Assembly (NCBI GenBank): GCA_036743055.1
Contig: DAINQE010000001.1
Coordinates: forward strand, 62,001 to 126,000
Direction of reading: 5' to 3'
Origin: Sabulitectum sp036743055
GTDB taxonomy: Bacteria > Fermentibacterota > Fermentibacteria > Fermentibacterales > JCC-6
DNA length: 64,000 bases
Positions 15,806 through 24,900 of this stretch are shown here, in pieces; position 1 is the first letter of the stretch, and each line of letters starts with the position of its first letter. The notes beneath the pieces were generated by a model, which worked only from the letters and a program-made list of their open reading frames with translations, did not search any database and was not told the DNA's origin. The position numbers and the translations under genes are program-made.

Positions 15806-18798
15806 ACCCCTCTGCCATCCCTTACAAGAAGGGTGTAGAGAACCGGAACTATCACCAGCGTAAGAACCGTTGCCACGGTAATGCCGGAAATGACCGCTAT
15901 GGCAAGGGGCTGTCTCAGGGAAGCGCCTTCACCAAGGCCTATGGCCATGGGAAGAAGCCCCAGTACCGTGGTCACTGTTGTCATGAGAACAGGCCTGAAC
16001 CTGTCCCTCCCGGCGTCTATCACAGCCTGGAGGACCGGAAGCCCCTCCCTCCTCAGCTGGGATATCCTCTCCACCAGAAGGATGCCGTCGTTAACCACGA
16101 TCCCTGAAAGTATCACCAGGCCGATCCCGGAAAGGGCGTTCCAGCTCTGCCCGAAAAGGGCCAGCCCCAGCACCACTCCGATAACGCCCAGTGGAACGGT
16201 TATCATGATTATGAATGGTTCCACGAAGGATTCGAACTGCACCGCAAGAAGCACATAGACAAGGGCAACGGCGAGGATAGCCGCGAGTATAAGACTTGAG
16301 GCGGTCCTGTCCATCTCCTCTATCTCAGGCCCCGTCCTCAGCTTGACCGGCTGGGAAGCCAGCAGAGAATCGGCCATGCGCTCCATGGACTGGGCGGTTC
16401 CAGCCATGTTGGTCCCGCTGCTCTGTATGGTGATGCCAACGGCCCTGTTGCCCTGATAATGCTCAATGAACCCCGGGGTCTGCCTCACGAAGGTGCTCAC
16501 CAGCCTGTCGACCTGCAGAAGCCTTCCCTGCACCCCCACGGAACGGGAAAGAAGCGAGTCCAGCGGAATGCCTTCTCCGCTTCCGGTGAGAAGCATAACG
16601 TCCACCTTCTCGTCCTGCCTGTAGTAGGTGGTGGCCACTATGCCCCTGGAGAGGCTCTCCAGATAATCGGCAACATCGTCCGGAACTATCCCCAGCAGGT
16701 GGAGCAGCTCCCGCTGTGGTCTTACCACTATCTCAGGCTTGCCCGGCAGGTAGTTCACCTCGGTGCCCACTATCTCCCCGAGCTCCGATGAAGCCGTTTC
16801 CGCCAGCTGAACCGCGGCCTGCCTGTCGGTGTCGATGCTCTCGCCCTCTATGTAAATGGTGAATCCGCTCCCTCCGCCCAGGATCTCCCCCAGAAGGGTT
16901 CCCCTGGGACCAACCTGAAGGGGGAAGCTGCGGGTTTCGTTCCAGGCGTTCCTTATCGGTTCGATGGCGGCCGATGCCGCCCGATGATCACCGAAGGCGG
17001 CAACGGAAAGGGCATCCACGCCCTCCTCGGCTCGGACACCTGCCCTGCCGCTGCTCCACTGGGCACCGGAGAGCAGGGCAAGTTCGCTTACCCTTGCAGA
17101 GAGATCCACCAGCTGCTCCATGGAGGTTCCCTCCGGAGCGCTGAACGACATCTCCAGCTGGTCAGCCGGTGTGTCCGGAAGAAGCTGCATCGGCAGCCGG
17201 GATGCTCCGAAGAAGGCCACCGCTGTAATGATAAGTGTGAACAGCAGAACGCGTTTCCGCCTTCTCAGTATCCCGTTCATGGAATCAGCGTACCTTGCTT
17301 TCATGGAAGCCGTTACATCCGCCGCGTTCTTTGTTTTCCCTATCCTTGCCGCCAGGGCCGGAATAACCGTTACCGCCACGAAAAGGCTTGCCAGGAGCGC
17401 GGAACCTACAGCCAGGGCCTGATCCCGGAAGAGCTGGCTGGTGATGCCCTCCATGTAAACCACCGGGAAGAAGACCACGATGGTGGTAAGGGTACTGGCC
17501 ACTATTGCGGGACCCACCTCGGAGGTTCCCTTCGTGGCCGACTCCACCCTGGAGTCACCCAGCTCCCTCCTTCGGTATATGGCTTCAAGCACAACTACGG
17601 CATTGTCCACGAGAAGACCCGTTCCCAGGGCAAGCCCCCCCAGGGACATGATGTTCACGGTAACCCCGGCCAGGTAGAGGAAGAAGAGGGCCAGGGAAAT
17701 GCTCAGGGGAAGGGAAAGACCCAGTATCAGAGGGCTCTTCCAGTCCCTGAGGAAGAAGAACAGCACCCCGAAAGCCAGCAGTCCACCCAGGATAAGTGCT
17801 TCCACAACGCCGCCGATGGACTCCTCTATGAACCGGGCGTCGTTCTGGATTATCTCGAGGTGCATCCCCTCGTTGGACTCGTTCAGCTCGTTTATGACCT
17901 CGGCCACAAGCCCCGCTACCTCGACGGTGTTCGCCTCCGCCATCTTCCTTACCCGGAGTATGATGGCCCTCTCGCCGTTGTAGCTGGCCCATTCCGTGGG
18001 GGGTTTCTCGGCTATGTACACGTCGGCCACCGCGCCCAGCAGCAGCGGCGTTCCGCCGAGGGTGCCCACCACGGTGCTGCGAACGTCCTCGAGGGATTCG
18101 AACTCACCCTGGAGGGAGAGGAAGAACTCCTTCTCTCCGTCGCGCACCTGGCCGCCGGGGGAGACGGCGTTGGCCCCTGCAAGGGCCGCAGCGATGGTGG
18201 CGGGGTTCAGGTCCAGCTCTTCCACAACGCCGTCGCGCAGCCGTACGAACACCGCCGGCTCCGCCTCTCCGTCTATCTCGCACGCGGCGACGCCGTCCAC
18301 CTGCTCTATCCGCGTTGCTATGACCCTTCTGGAGAAATCCGTTATGTCGGTCCAACCGCCGTCCATGGTGAGAAGGACCTCCATGAAGGGCCTGGAGGAG
18401 GGGTCGTAGTCCACTATCGTGGGTCTTTCCGCCGCGTCCGGAAGGGACCAGCTGGCCACATCGAGTTTCTCCCTGACCTCCAGCCTGGTGTAGTCCATGT
18501 TGGCGCCCCAGTCGAACTCCAGTGTTATACGGCTCATGTCGCCGTAGGACCTGGATGTGTACGAACGGAGCCCCCTGACCCCTGCAAGGGCGTCTTCCAG
18601 CGGGTCGGTGACCAGCCGCTCCACCTCGTAGGGGCTTGAAGAGGGATAACGGGTTTCGATGGTGATCCTGGGATACTCCACCGACGGCAGGAGATCAACC
18701 GGCATCTGAAGGACCGCAATGGTTCCCAGTACGGCTGCCACCAGGGAGATGACGGTGACGGCAACCGGTCTTGCCACTGCTGCGGCGGAAAGTTTCAA
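15802..18798 (-). CDS. RND efflux permease (first of the tandem pair)
   Basis: 998 aa with the same fold as the downstream permease. The TM4 motif is LLVDNAVVVLEAI, again with one aspartate; TM10-TM11 carry the usual polar residues (SGIVVNDGILLVE). The start is TTG at 18796-18798 behind a GGAGAAGGGGGG purine run. It heads the operon permease-permease-adaptor-kinase. The upstream region has a perfect TTGACA -35 with a small palindrome over the -10 position, suggesting repressor control. Confidence 0.94.
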   Translation of the reverse strand: MKLSAAAVARPVAVTVISLVAAVLGTIAVLQMPVDLLPSVEYPRITIETRYPSSSPYEVERLVTDPLEDALAGVRGLRSYTSRSYGDMSRITLEFDWGANMDYTRLEVREKLDVASWSLPDAAERPTIVDYDPSSRPFMEVLLTMDGGWTDITDFSRRVIATRIEQVDGVAACEIDGEAEPAVFVRLRDGVVEELDLNPATIAAALAGANAVSPGGQVRDGEKEFFLSLQGEFESLEDVRSTVVGTLGGTPLLLGAVADVYIAEKPPTEWASYNGERAIILRVRKMAEANTVEVAGLVAEVINELNESNEGMHLEIIQNDARFIEESIGGVVEALILGGLLAFGVLFFFLRDWKSPLILGLSLPLSISLALFFLYLAGVTVNIMSLGGLALGTGLLVDNAVVVLEAIYRRRELGDSRVESATKGTSEVGPAIVASTLTTIVVFFPVVYMEGITSQLFRDQALAVGSALLASLFVAVTVIPALAARIGKTKNAADVTASMKARYADSMNGILRRRKRVLLFTLIITAVAFFGASRLPMQLLPDTPADQLEMSFSAPEGTSMEQLVDLSARVSELALLSGAQWSSGRAGVRAEEGVDALSVAAFGDHRAASAAIEPIRNAWNETRSFPLQVGPRGTLLGEILGGGSGFTIYIEGESIDTDRQAAVQLAETASSELGEIVGTEVNYLPGKPEIVVRPQRELLHLLGIVPDDVADYLESLSRGIVATTYYRQDEKVDVMLLTGSGEGIPLDSLLSRSVGVQGRLLQVDRLVSTFVRQTPGFIEHYQGNRAVGITIQSSGTNMAGTAQSMERMADSLLASQPVKLRTGPEIEEMDRTASSLILAAILAVALVYVLLAVQFESFVEPFIIMITVPLGVIGVVLGLALFGQSWNALSGIGLVILSGIVVNDGILLVERISQLRREGLPVLQAVIDAGRDRFRPVLMTTVTTVLGLLPMAIGLGEGASLRQPLAIAVISGITVATVLTLVIVPVLYTLLVRDGRGV

Positions 18799-18893
18799 GC
18801 CAGCCCCCCTTCTCCGGATAGTATTTTTGAATCAGTTACTGAAAGTTAATCAATTGTCAACCGGATTGGCAAATTTTCACCGGGAAAGCCTTA
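18799..18893. other. Intergenic region upstream of the RND operon
   Basis: 95 bp, AT-rich, between the ArfB-like gene's stop and the first permease. Apart from the candidate promoter/operator I see nothing in it, including no terminator for the upstream genes. Confidence 0.4.
18832..18860 (-). promoter_or_regulatory. Candidate promoter and operator of the RND efflux operon
   Basis: On the minus strand a perfect -35 TTGACA (18855-18860) is followed after 16-17 bp by a poor -10 (TAACTG or AACTGA). That position is exactly covered by an 11-bp palindrome, TCAGTtACTGA (18832-18842). A palindrome on the -10 of an efflux operon is a typical place for a TetR/MarR-type repressor, but no such regulator gene is adjacent. 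Confidence 0.4.
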
Positions 18894-19292
18894 TCATGGG
18901 GCCAGGGGCTTCTTTCTCATCTCCTTCTTCTCCGAAACCCTTTTCTTTCCCTGCAGCCTCTTTTCCCGGGATGACGCGGGGGGTCTTGTCCTTCTCCGCT
19001 GAGGGGGTTTCACCAGGGCCTTCCTGATCATCTCCAGAAGCCTGTCCATGGCCTCGCGCCTGTTCATCTCCCGGCTCCTGTGGTTCCTGACCTCTATTAC
19101 GATGCTGTCGTCGCCGGCGAGCCTGCTCCCCGCGATCCTGCGGAGCCTCTGCGCTGCGCTATGGGGAAGGCCGCCCAGGGGTATCGAATACCGCAGCTGA
19201 ACGGCCGTCTCCGTCTTGTTCTGGTGCTGACCCCCCGGACCTCCCGCCCGGAGCCAGGTCCAGGATATGGAGGCTTCGGGAACGTAGTCCAT
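18894..19292 (-). CDS. arfB: Peptide chain release factor-like protein (ArfB/YaeJ/ICT1 type)
   Basis: 132 aa. The class I release-factor catalytic motif is present in RAGGPGGQHQNKTETAVQL, where GGQ hydrolyses peptidyl-tRNA. There is no codon-recognition domain; instead the C-terminus is a basic tail (KPPQRRRTRP, REKRLQGKKR), as in ArfB, which inserts into the empty mRNA channel of stalled ribosomes. The length matches ArfB (~140 aa). Its ATG shares one base with the upstream stop (TGATG), so it is coupled to the zinc-ribbon gene. Confidence 0.9.
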   Translation of the reverse strand: MDYVPEASISWTWLRAGGPGGQHQNKTETAVQLRYSIPLGGLPHSAAQRLRRIAGSRLAGDDSIVIEVRNHRSREMNRREAMDRLLEMIRKALVKPPQRRRTRPPASSREKRLQGKKRVSEKKEMRKKPLAP

Positions 19293-20413
19293 CAGTTCCT
19301 GCCGGAGAGCCCCCTGAGAAGGCTGTATGCAAGCATCACGGCCAGCAGGGCGAACATGGCTATCTTCGCCCCTGCGGGGCCGTTTCCGCTGAAGCCCACC
19401 ACGCCGGCAATGAGGGCCGGTATGCCCAGGAACACGTCGAAGATGGTTATCTTGGCCTTCTTGCTCACAGGGTACTCCGCGGAGAGTACTTCCTTGCGGG
19501 TTCCGTCGACCAGGGCGCTGTAGGTCTTTCCCCCCACCGAGTACTTCATCTCCCAGAGGGGCACGTAGACCAGGTCCACCTTGTTAACGTTAACGGTGGT
19601 GTCCACATCGGAGAGCACATCGGCCTTCCTTTCGGCCTTCTTGGCCTGGTGTTCCTTTATGTTCCCCCTGGCGTTGTTCTCGGCTCTGTCCTGGGTGATC
19701 TGGCCGTTGACCAGGTTGTCCGCCATGCCGCACTTCTTAACCTCTTCGATGTCGAAGGGCAGCTGTCCGTCGAGGAGGTTCCTGTTGGGACTCTCCTTGC
19801 TACCGCCGAACCTGAGCCAGAACTTGCCCCAGTCCGGGAACAGGGATTTCTTCCCGGGCTTGATGTTCTCCACGCCCCAGAACTCCTCGGGATTCTCCCT
19901 GGCGTACTCAGGCCAGGTGAACTCGTCGGTGAACCTGCCGCTCACCGGCTCCCACCAGGTCTCTGTCCTCTTCTTGTCGCCGGTGCCCACGGTCTTCGTG
20001 CGCTTCTTCTTGCCTCTCCAGGAGGTGGAGGCGGAACTCTTCACTATCCAGTACGGAAGCATGAGCCCCCTGATCGATTCCACCTTCGCGGCGTCGACGA
20101 AGCTCTTCGACCTGTGGAAACCCTTTGAGAGCCAGGTGATCAGGGTGCTTATGGCATCGTTCTCGTTCACCGCCATGGGAAGCATGGAATGGCTGTCGAT
20201 CTTAACGATGTTGTCATACCCCGCCAGCATGGTGGTGGTGCCGCAGTATGGGCATGTTATCACACTCTCCCCTTCCATGTAGGAAAGCGGGGCGCCGCAG
20301 TTCTGACAGGAAAGCTCCCTGTCGTGGGACTGCGGGACGGGCTGCGCGGGCTCCGCGGGAGGCGTATCCTCCGCCGGCTGTTCCTGACCCTGGACCATGG
20401 ATTCTTCCTGCAT
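19292..20413 (-). CDS. Zinc-ribbon protein with C-terminal membrane segment
   Basis: 373 aa from the ATG at 20413, which has GGGAGG at 20421-20426 with 7-nt spacing; the longer frame to 20545 runs back through the neighbouring gene's terminator and is not used. An acidic/proline-rich leader (~30 residues) is followed by a four-cysteine zinc ribbon (CQNCGAPL ... CPYCGTTT). A long soluble region follows without a recognised fold, rich in lysine, with segments such as YVPLWEMKYSV that recur in zinc-ribbon membrane proteins. One or two hydrophobic stretches lie near the C-terminus (~325-365). Function unknown; the coupled ArfB-like gene may hint at a translation link but this is weak. Confidence 0.7.
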   Translation of the reverse strand: MQEESMVQGQEQPAEDTPPAEPAQPVPQSHDRELSCQNCGAPLSYMEGESVITCPYCGTTTMLAGYDNIVKIDSHSMLPMAVNENDAISTLITWLSKGFHRSKSFVDAAKVESIRGLMLPYWIVKSSASTSWRGKKKRTKTVGTGDKKRTETWWEPVSGRFTDEFTWPEYARENPEEFWGVENIKPGKKSLFPDWGKFWLRFGGSKESPNRNLLDGQLPFDIEEVKKCGMADNLVNGQITQDRAENNARGNIKEHQAKKAERKADVLSDVDTTVNVNKVDLVYVPLWEMKYSVGGKTYSALVDGTRKEVLSAEYPVSKKAKITIFDVFLGIPALIAGVVGFSGNGPAGAKIAMFALLAVMLAYSLLRGLSGRN

Positions 20414-20468
20414 GACTATCCCTCCCTTTGATGAAGCACTTACGGTACCAGACAGTCCATTATACACC

Positions 20469-20498
20469 AAAAAGCCGGCCCCCTGAAAGGGAGCCGGC
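20469..20498 (-). terminator. Rho-independent terminator of the small barrel-like gene
   Basis: An 11-bp stem with one mismatch (20474-20484 against 20488-20498) and a GAA/TTC loop, followed on the minus strand by U5. It lies just after the stop of the gene at 20527-21027 and between it and the zinc-ribbon gene, which therefore has its own transcription start or depends on readthrough. Confidence 0.75.
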
Positions 20499-20526
20499 AA
20501 TATGGTCGAAGACGGAACTTCCGATA

Positions 20527-21027
20527 CTAGAAGTTCATTCTCCACTTGGCGTACATGTCGGTGTAGCCCTCGAAGCCCTCGGCCTCGGCGCCGTAGTTGC
20601 GCATGCCCAGCTGGAGGGTGTTCATCTCGCTGAACAGGTCGATGTTAAGGCAGAAGTCGATGTTGTTCATGCCTGTGTCCTCGGCGCCACCCATGGCGTC
20701 AACGGGGGTGACCATGTCGTAGCGTACGGCGGGCATGATGCCCATGAACACGTCGCCCTCGAGGTCCATGTCGTAGCCCAGCATGACGCTCATGCCGTTG
20801 CCNNNNNNNNNNNNNNNNNNNNNNNNNNNNNNNNNNNNNNNNNNNNNNNNNNNNNNNNNNNNNNNNNNNNNNNNNNNNNNNNNNNNNNNNNNNNNNNNNN
20901 NNCCGTTCATGTCCCAGCGGAAGGTGCCGTAACCCTTGAACTTGAGCATTTCCGAACCGCCGGTGACAACTTCGCCTGCGAAGGCGACAACGGCGAGAAC
21001 GGAAAGAATGGCTATAGCCTTTTTCAT
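20527..21027 (-). CDS. Small secreted, beta-barrel-like protein (interrupted by a scaffold gap)
   Basis: A clear signal peptide (MKKAIAILSVLAVVAFAG) is followed by short alternating segments rich in Tyr, Met, Gly and Asp (GMSVMLGYDMDLEGDV, NNIDFCLNIDLF, YTDMYAKWRMNF). The C-terminal residue is Phe, the usual end of outer-membrane beta-barrels recognised by BamA. The 100-N gap removes the middle, so the length is unknown; both flanks are in one frame only if the true gap is 1 mod 3. It has its own strong promoter (TATAAT) and strong terminator, suggesting high expression. AGGGGTGG precedes the ATG. No family recognised. Confidence 0.65.
   Translation of the reverse strand: MKKAIAILSVLAVVAFAGEVVTGGSEMLKFKGYGTFRWDMNXXXXXXXXXXXXXXXXXXXXXXXXXXXXXXXXXXGNGMSVMLGYDMDLEGDVFMGIMPAVRYDMVTPVDAMGGAEDTGMNNIDFCLNIDLFSEMNTLQLGMRNYGAEAEGFEGYTDMYAKWRMNF
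20803..20902. other. Assembly gap (100 N) inside the small barrel-like gene
   Basis: Placeholder gap. The flanking sequences are not repeated across it. Confidence 0.99.
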
Positions 21028-21084
21028 TTATCCACCCCTCAAAGATTATGACCGGTCTTCTTCGAGCCTTCCGGTCGTTGTCAG

Positions 21085-21990
21085 GTGGAATTATACTCTT
21101 CCGGTAGAAAAAAACGCAAGTATCCCCACGCTGAAAGGAATCATAAAATAACCGCCGACAGCATCTTCACCATTTTCGCAGGCCTGCTGGGCCTCTGCAT
21201 CGGAAGCTTCCTGAACGTTGTGAGCTGGAGGGTCCCCCTGGGGAAGTCGATAGTTTCCCCACCCAGCGCCTGCCCGGGCTGCGGGAAGGAGATAGAGCCC
21301 AGGGACAACATCCCCGTTCTCAGCTACATCCTGCTCCTGGGGAAATGCCGCAGCTGCCGGATGCCCATATCCTTCAAATACCCGGCTACCGAGCTGGCCA
21401 CAGGGGTTCTCTTCCTGCTGGCCGCCCTTGAGACCGGGCTTTCACTGCAGTTCGTCACCTGGGGTATTTTCATCTCCCTCATGGTGGTGGCCTTCAGGAC
21501 CGACATCGACGAGTTCCTTATACTGGACGAGGTGAGTCTGGGGGGGGCTGCGGCGGGAATGGCCCTCTCCCTGCTTCCCGGAGGCATGGGCATCGTGAAG
21601 TCCGCCTCAGCCGCAGCGGGCGGGTTCCTCTTCTTCCTGCTGATAAGAACGGGGGCATCGCTCTATCTGAAAAAGAGCGGCATCAGGACCAAAGCACCTG
21701 AAGGGTTCGAGGAAGAGGAAGACGAGTTCCAGGGCGGTATGGGATGGGGCGACGTTAAGCTGGCCGCGTGTATAGGGGCTTTCCTGGGGCCTGCTTCCAC
21801 CGCCATGGCATTCTTTGCCGCGTTCATTCTGGGAGCGGTCACCGGCGGAGCGCTGATGATCCTGAGGAAGAGGGGGGGCAAGGTGCCAATACCATTCGGG
21901 CCGTTCATGGCCGCAGGGGCGGTGCTGGCCCTTTTCCTGGGCGAGGAGCTCTGGAACGCCTACATCCGTTTCGTTACATATCAGGGGTAG
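21085..21990 (+). CDS. pilD: Prepilin peptidase (A24 family, PilD/TadV type)
   Basis: The longest frame gives 301 aa from a GTG at 21085, but that GTG sits within a divergent -10 box and has no Shine-Dalgarno. The family start should lie ~10 residues before GLCIGSFLNVV. AAAGGA at 21134-21139 is 8 nt before an ATA at 21148, a possible non-standard start; the 5' end is therefore uncertain. Features: GSFLNVVSWRVP, a zinc-binding CPGCG/CRSC quartet, first catalytic Asp in FRTDIDEF, second in GMGWGDVKLAA, and several membrane segments. It cleaves and N-methylates type IV pilin or type II secretion pseudopilins. No pilus genes are nearby. It is followed after 3 bp by the double-cyclase gene. Confidence 0.92.
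   Translation: MELYSSGRKKRKYPHAERNHKITADSIFTIFAGLLGLCIGSFLNVVSWRVPLGKSIVSPPSACPGCGKEIEPRDNIPVLSYILLLGKCRSCRMPISFKYPATELATGVLFLLAALETGLSLQFVTWGIFISLMVVAFRTDIDEFLILDEVSLGGAAAGMALSLLPGGMGIVKSASAAAGGFLFFLLIRTGASLYLKKSGIRTKAPEGFEEEEDEFQGGMGWGDVKLAACIGAFLGPASTAMAFFAAFILGAVTGGALMILRKRGGKVPIPFGPFMAAGAVLALFLGEELWNAYIRFVTYQG
21090..21119 (-). promoter_or_regulatory. Promoter of the small barrel-like gene
   Basis: TTGCGT (21114-21119), 18-bp spacer containing a T-run, perfect TATAAT (21090-21095) on the minus strand. The predicted 5' leader is about 55 nt. It overlaps the first codons of the longest prepilin peptidase frame on the other strand. Confidence 0.7.
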
Positions 21991-21993
21991 CCG

Positions 21994-24900
21994 GTGCTGA
22001 ACCTGATCCCGGACTTCATACAGAGCAAACTGGAGGAAGCCGGGGAGAACTCAGGGGGAACCTTCGACGGGCACTGCCTCTTCGTTGACATAGCCGGTTT
22101 CACCCCCATCGCGGACAAGCTCATGGAGAAAGGCAAGCCCGGCGCAGAGGATCTTTCCGTTCTTATAAACAGGGTCTACCGTCCCCTGATCCGCAGGGTA
22201 CACGCCAACGGAGGCTTCATCGCAGTTTTCGGAGGCGATTCGATAACCGCCGTGTTCCCGGATGGCAACGGGGCGGGAGCCATGGCGGCAGCTCTCTCCA
22301 TCAGGGATCACTTCTCCCGGCGAAAGGAATCCTACAGCAGGTACAGCGGCGGAGCTGGCATCGAGGTACGCGCGGGGCTGGCGTCCGGTGAGATTAACTG
22401 GGCTATCTTCGGAGAAGGTTCCCTTGGGTATGTGTTCTATGGCGACGCTGTGACCGGCTGTTCCAGTATCATCATCGGTACACCCCCCGGAAGCCTGACC
22501 GCTGACCACAGCTTCCTGGAAGACCAGAGGCTGCCCGTTCCCGCCGGGCGAAGGCGAATAAAACCCTCCGTTGCACTCAGGTTCTTCCCGGACAGGGTGG
22601 TTTCCGCCGGCGGGTCAGGTGAGTTCAGGAACTCCGCGGTGGTCTTCCTTGGATTCCCCCACGGGAACTATCCGGGAATGCTGGGCAAAGCCCTCACAAT
22701 GGCCCTCTCATGGGGAGGCTACTGGAACGGGGTTTTCTGCGACGAAAAGGGAGTTCACGCCCTGGTGGTGTTCGGAGCCCCGGTATCCTGGGAGAACAAC
22801 AGGGCCAGAGCGCTGGAGTTCGCCGGGAAGGTCATGGAGGATATCGGCAATCTGAAGGCCGGGGTATCCGCCGGAACGGTTTACGCCGGGATCGTGGGTT
22901 CCAGCGAAAGGTGCACCTACACCGTCCTCGGTAACAGGGTCAACCAGGCGGCGAAGATGATGCACGAAGCCCGGCCCGGGGATCTGAATGTGTCCGAAAA
23001 CGCCGCTGCGGTTTCCAAAGGGCTTTTCCAGGGAGCTATGACCGGCAGGGATGAGGAGCTTTCGGAGATCCTGCGTCTCTGTGAACCCGTTTTCCATTGG
23101 AAACCGGGAGGGTTCGTCTCCATTCACGGGCAGGCTGGAATAGGCAAGTCGAGGCTTCTTCACGAACTGAAGCAGAGGATTCCCCAGGGGTCGGCAATGG
23201 TCTTTCTGCAAGCCGACCAGGTCATACGCAGGGGACTTCACCCGTTCAGGAGGTTCCTTTCCGGTTTCTTCCACGGAGACACGGGCAGCGCGGAAAGGTT
23301 CGAAGGAACCTGGAACCGCCTTGCTGAAAGCGTGGGCAGCCGATCCCTGGAGGAGGAACTTCGAAGGACCAGACCGTTCCTGGCGGAACTGTCCGGTATA
23401 CCGTTGAGGGATCCCCTTCTGGAGTCCCTCGATGCAAGGGCCCGCTTCGACAACACCATCTTCGCAGTCAAGGAATTCTTCAAGGCGCTCAGCCTCACAT
23501 CCCCTCTCATCATCGTTATAGAGGATTTCCACTGGCTCGATCCCGAATCCGTAAGACTAACGGAGTTCCTGGTAAGGAACCCCGAGGGTTTTCCTTTCAT
23601 GGTCATCGCTTCCTGCAGGACCAACGACGACGGCACAGTCCGGGATCTGTTCCCCGGCCTTGGCATGGTCAATGAGAACATCCTGCTCGAACCCCTCCCC
23701 ATGGAGGCGGAACTCAAGATGATCAACGGCCTTCTTCCGGAGAGCCCCACGGCTGAACTGATGGATTTCATCCTGCGGAGAACACAGGGAAACCCCTTCT
23801 ATGTTGAACAGTACTGCAGTTACCTGTCGGCGAACTCCCTTCCTGAAAGGAAGGAGAACATCCCCGAGGGCATCACCGCGGTGATGGTCGCCAGGATAGA
23901 CAGGCTCTCGGCAAAAATGAAGGATCTGGTGCAGAGAGCATCCGTACTGGGACGGGAGTTCCATGTGGACGTTCTCTCCTCGGTCTTCGGAGGAGAGGCT
24001 GAGAGGATCCGTCCACTGCTGGAAGAGGGGGCTTCGGAGGCCATATGGAGCCCCCTGGACGAGTTCAGGTACATTTTCAGGCATTCGATACTCAGGGACA
24101 CCATCTACGGAATGCAGATGGGAAGAAGGCTGCGGAAACTCCACCTGATGGCGGCCAGGGCCATGGAGGAACTCTTCCCCGGGAATACGGAGATGTTATC
24201 CGAAACGGCTTATCACTTCGAAAGTGCCCATCGTCCAGACCTGGCCCGTCCCTACCTGAAGAGGGCAGCGGAATACGCGAGGGACAACTACAGGAACGAG
24301 GAAGCCCTTGATCTGTTCACCAGGCTTCTGCCCATGTGCGGCTCCGTGGCTGATGAGATAAATGTCTCTGTGGACAAGGCCAATGTACTGATCGACTCGG
24401 GTCGGAGGGAAGAAGCCCGGGGCATCCTGAGCAAGTGCCTGGAGAGAGCGGAGGACCAGGGGCTCGATGACATGACGGCCCTCTGCTGCCGGAACCTGGC
24501 AAAGCTCTGCCACAGGCAGGGTGACAACGACGAAGCCGTAGCTTTCCTGAACAGGGCCATGGAGATATACAGGAGCCAGGAGAACACCTGGGAGCTGGCG
24601 GGGGCCCTGAACGTGCTGGGCAACATCAACACGGTCCTGGGCAACTATGACGAGGCCCTGGAGAACTTCAGGGTATCCAGTGAAGCCGCCGAAGCCGCCG
24701 GGGACAGGATAACCCTTGCGCTGAACATATCCAACGTTGGCAACATCCACCTCTACAGGTACTCGCTGGACCAGGCNNNNNNNNNNNNNNNNNNNNNNNN
24801 NNNNNNNNNNNNNNNNNNNNNNNNNNNNNNNNNNNNNNNNNNNNNNNNNNNNNNNNNNNNNNNNNNNNNNNNNNNNCATGGACATGGGCAACTCCAGGGA

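Noticed and set aside
16984..18639. 551-codon plus-strand frame antisense to the first RND permease
   Set aside because: Same reason: low-complexity translation with no start signals, opposite a clear RND gene.
11746..18798. An outer-membrane TolC-type gene belonging to the efflux operon
   Set aside because: I looked on both strands around the operon and found none; only adaptor and permeases are present.
20414..20545. Longer N-terminus for the zinc-ribbon protein
   Set aside because: The extension is encoded by the neighbouring gene's terminator hairpin; a good ribosome-binding site precedes the ATG at 20413.
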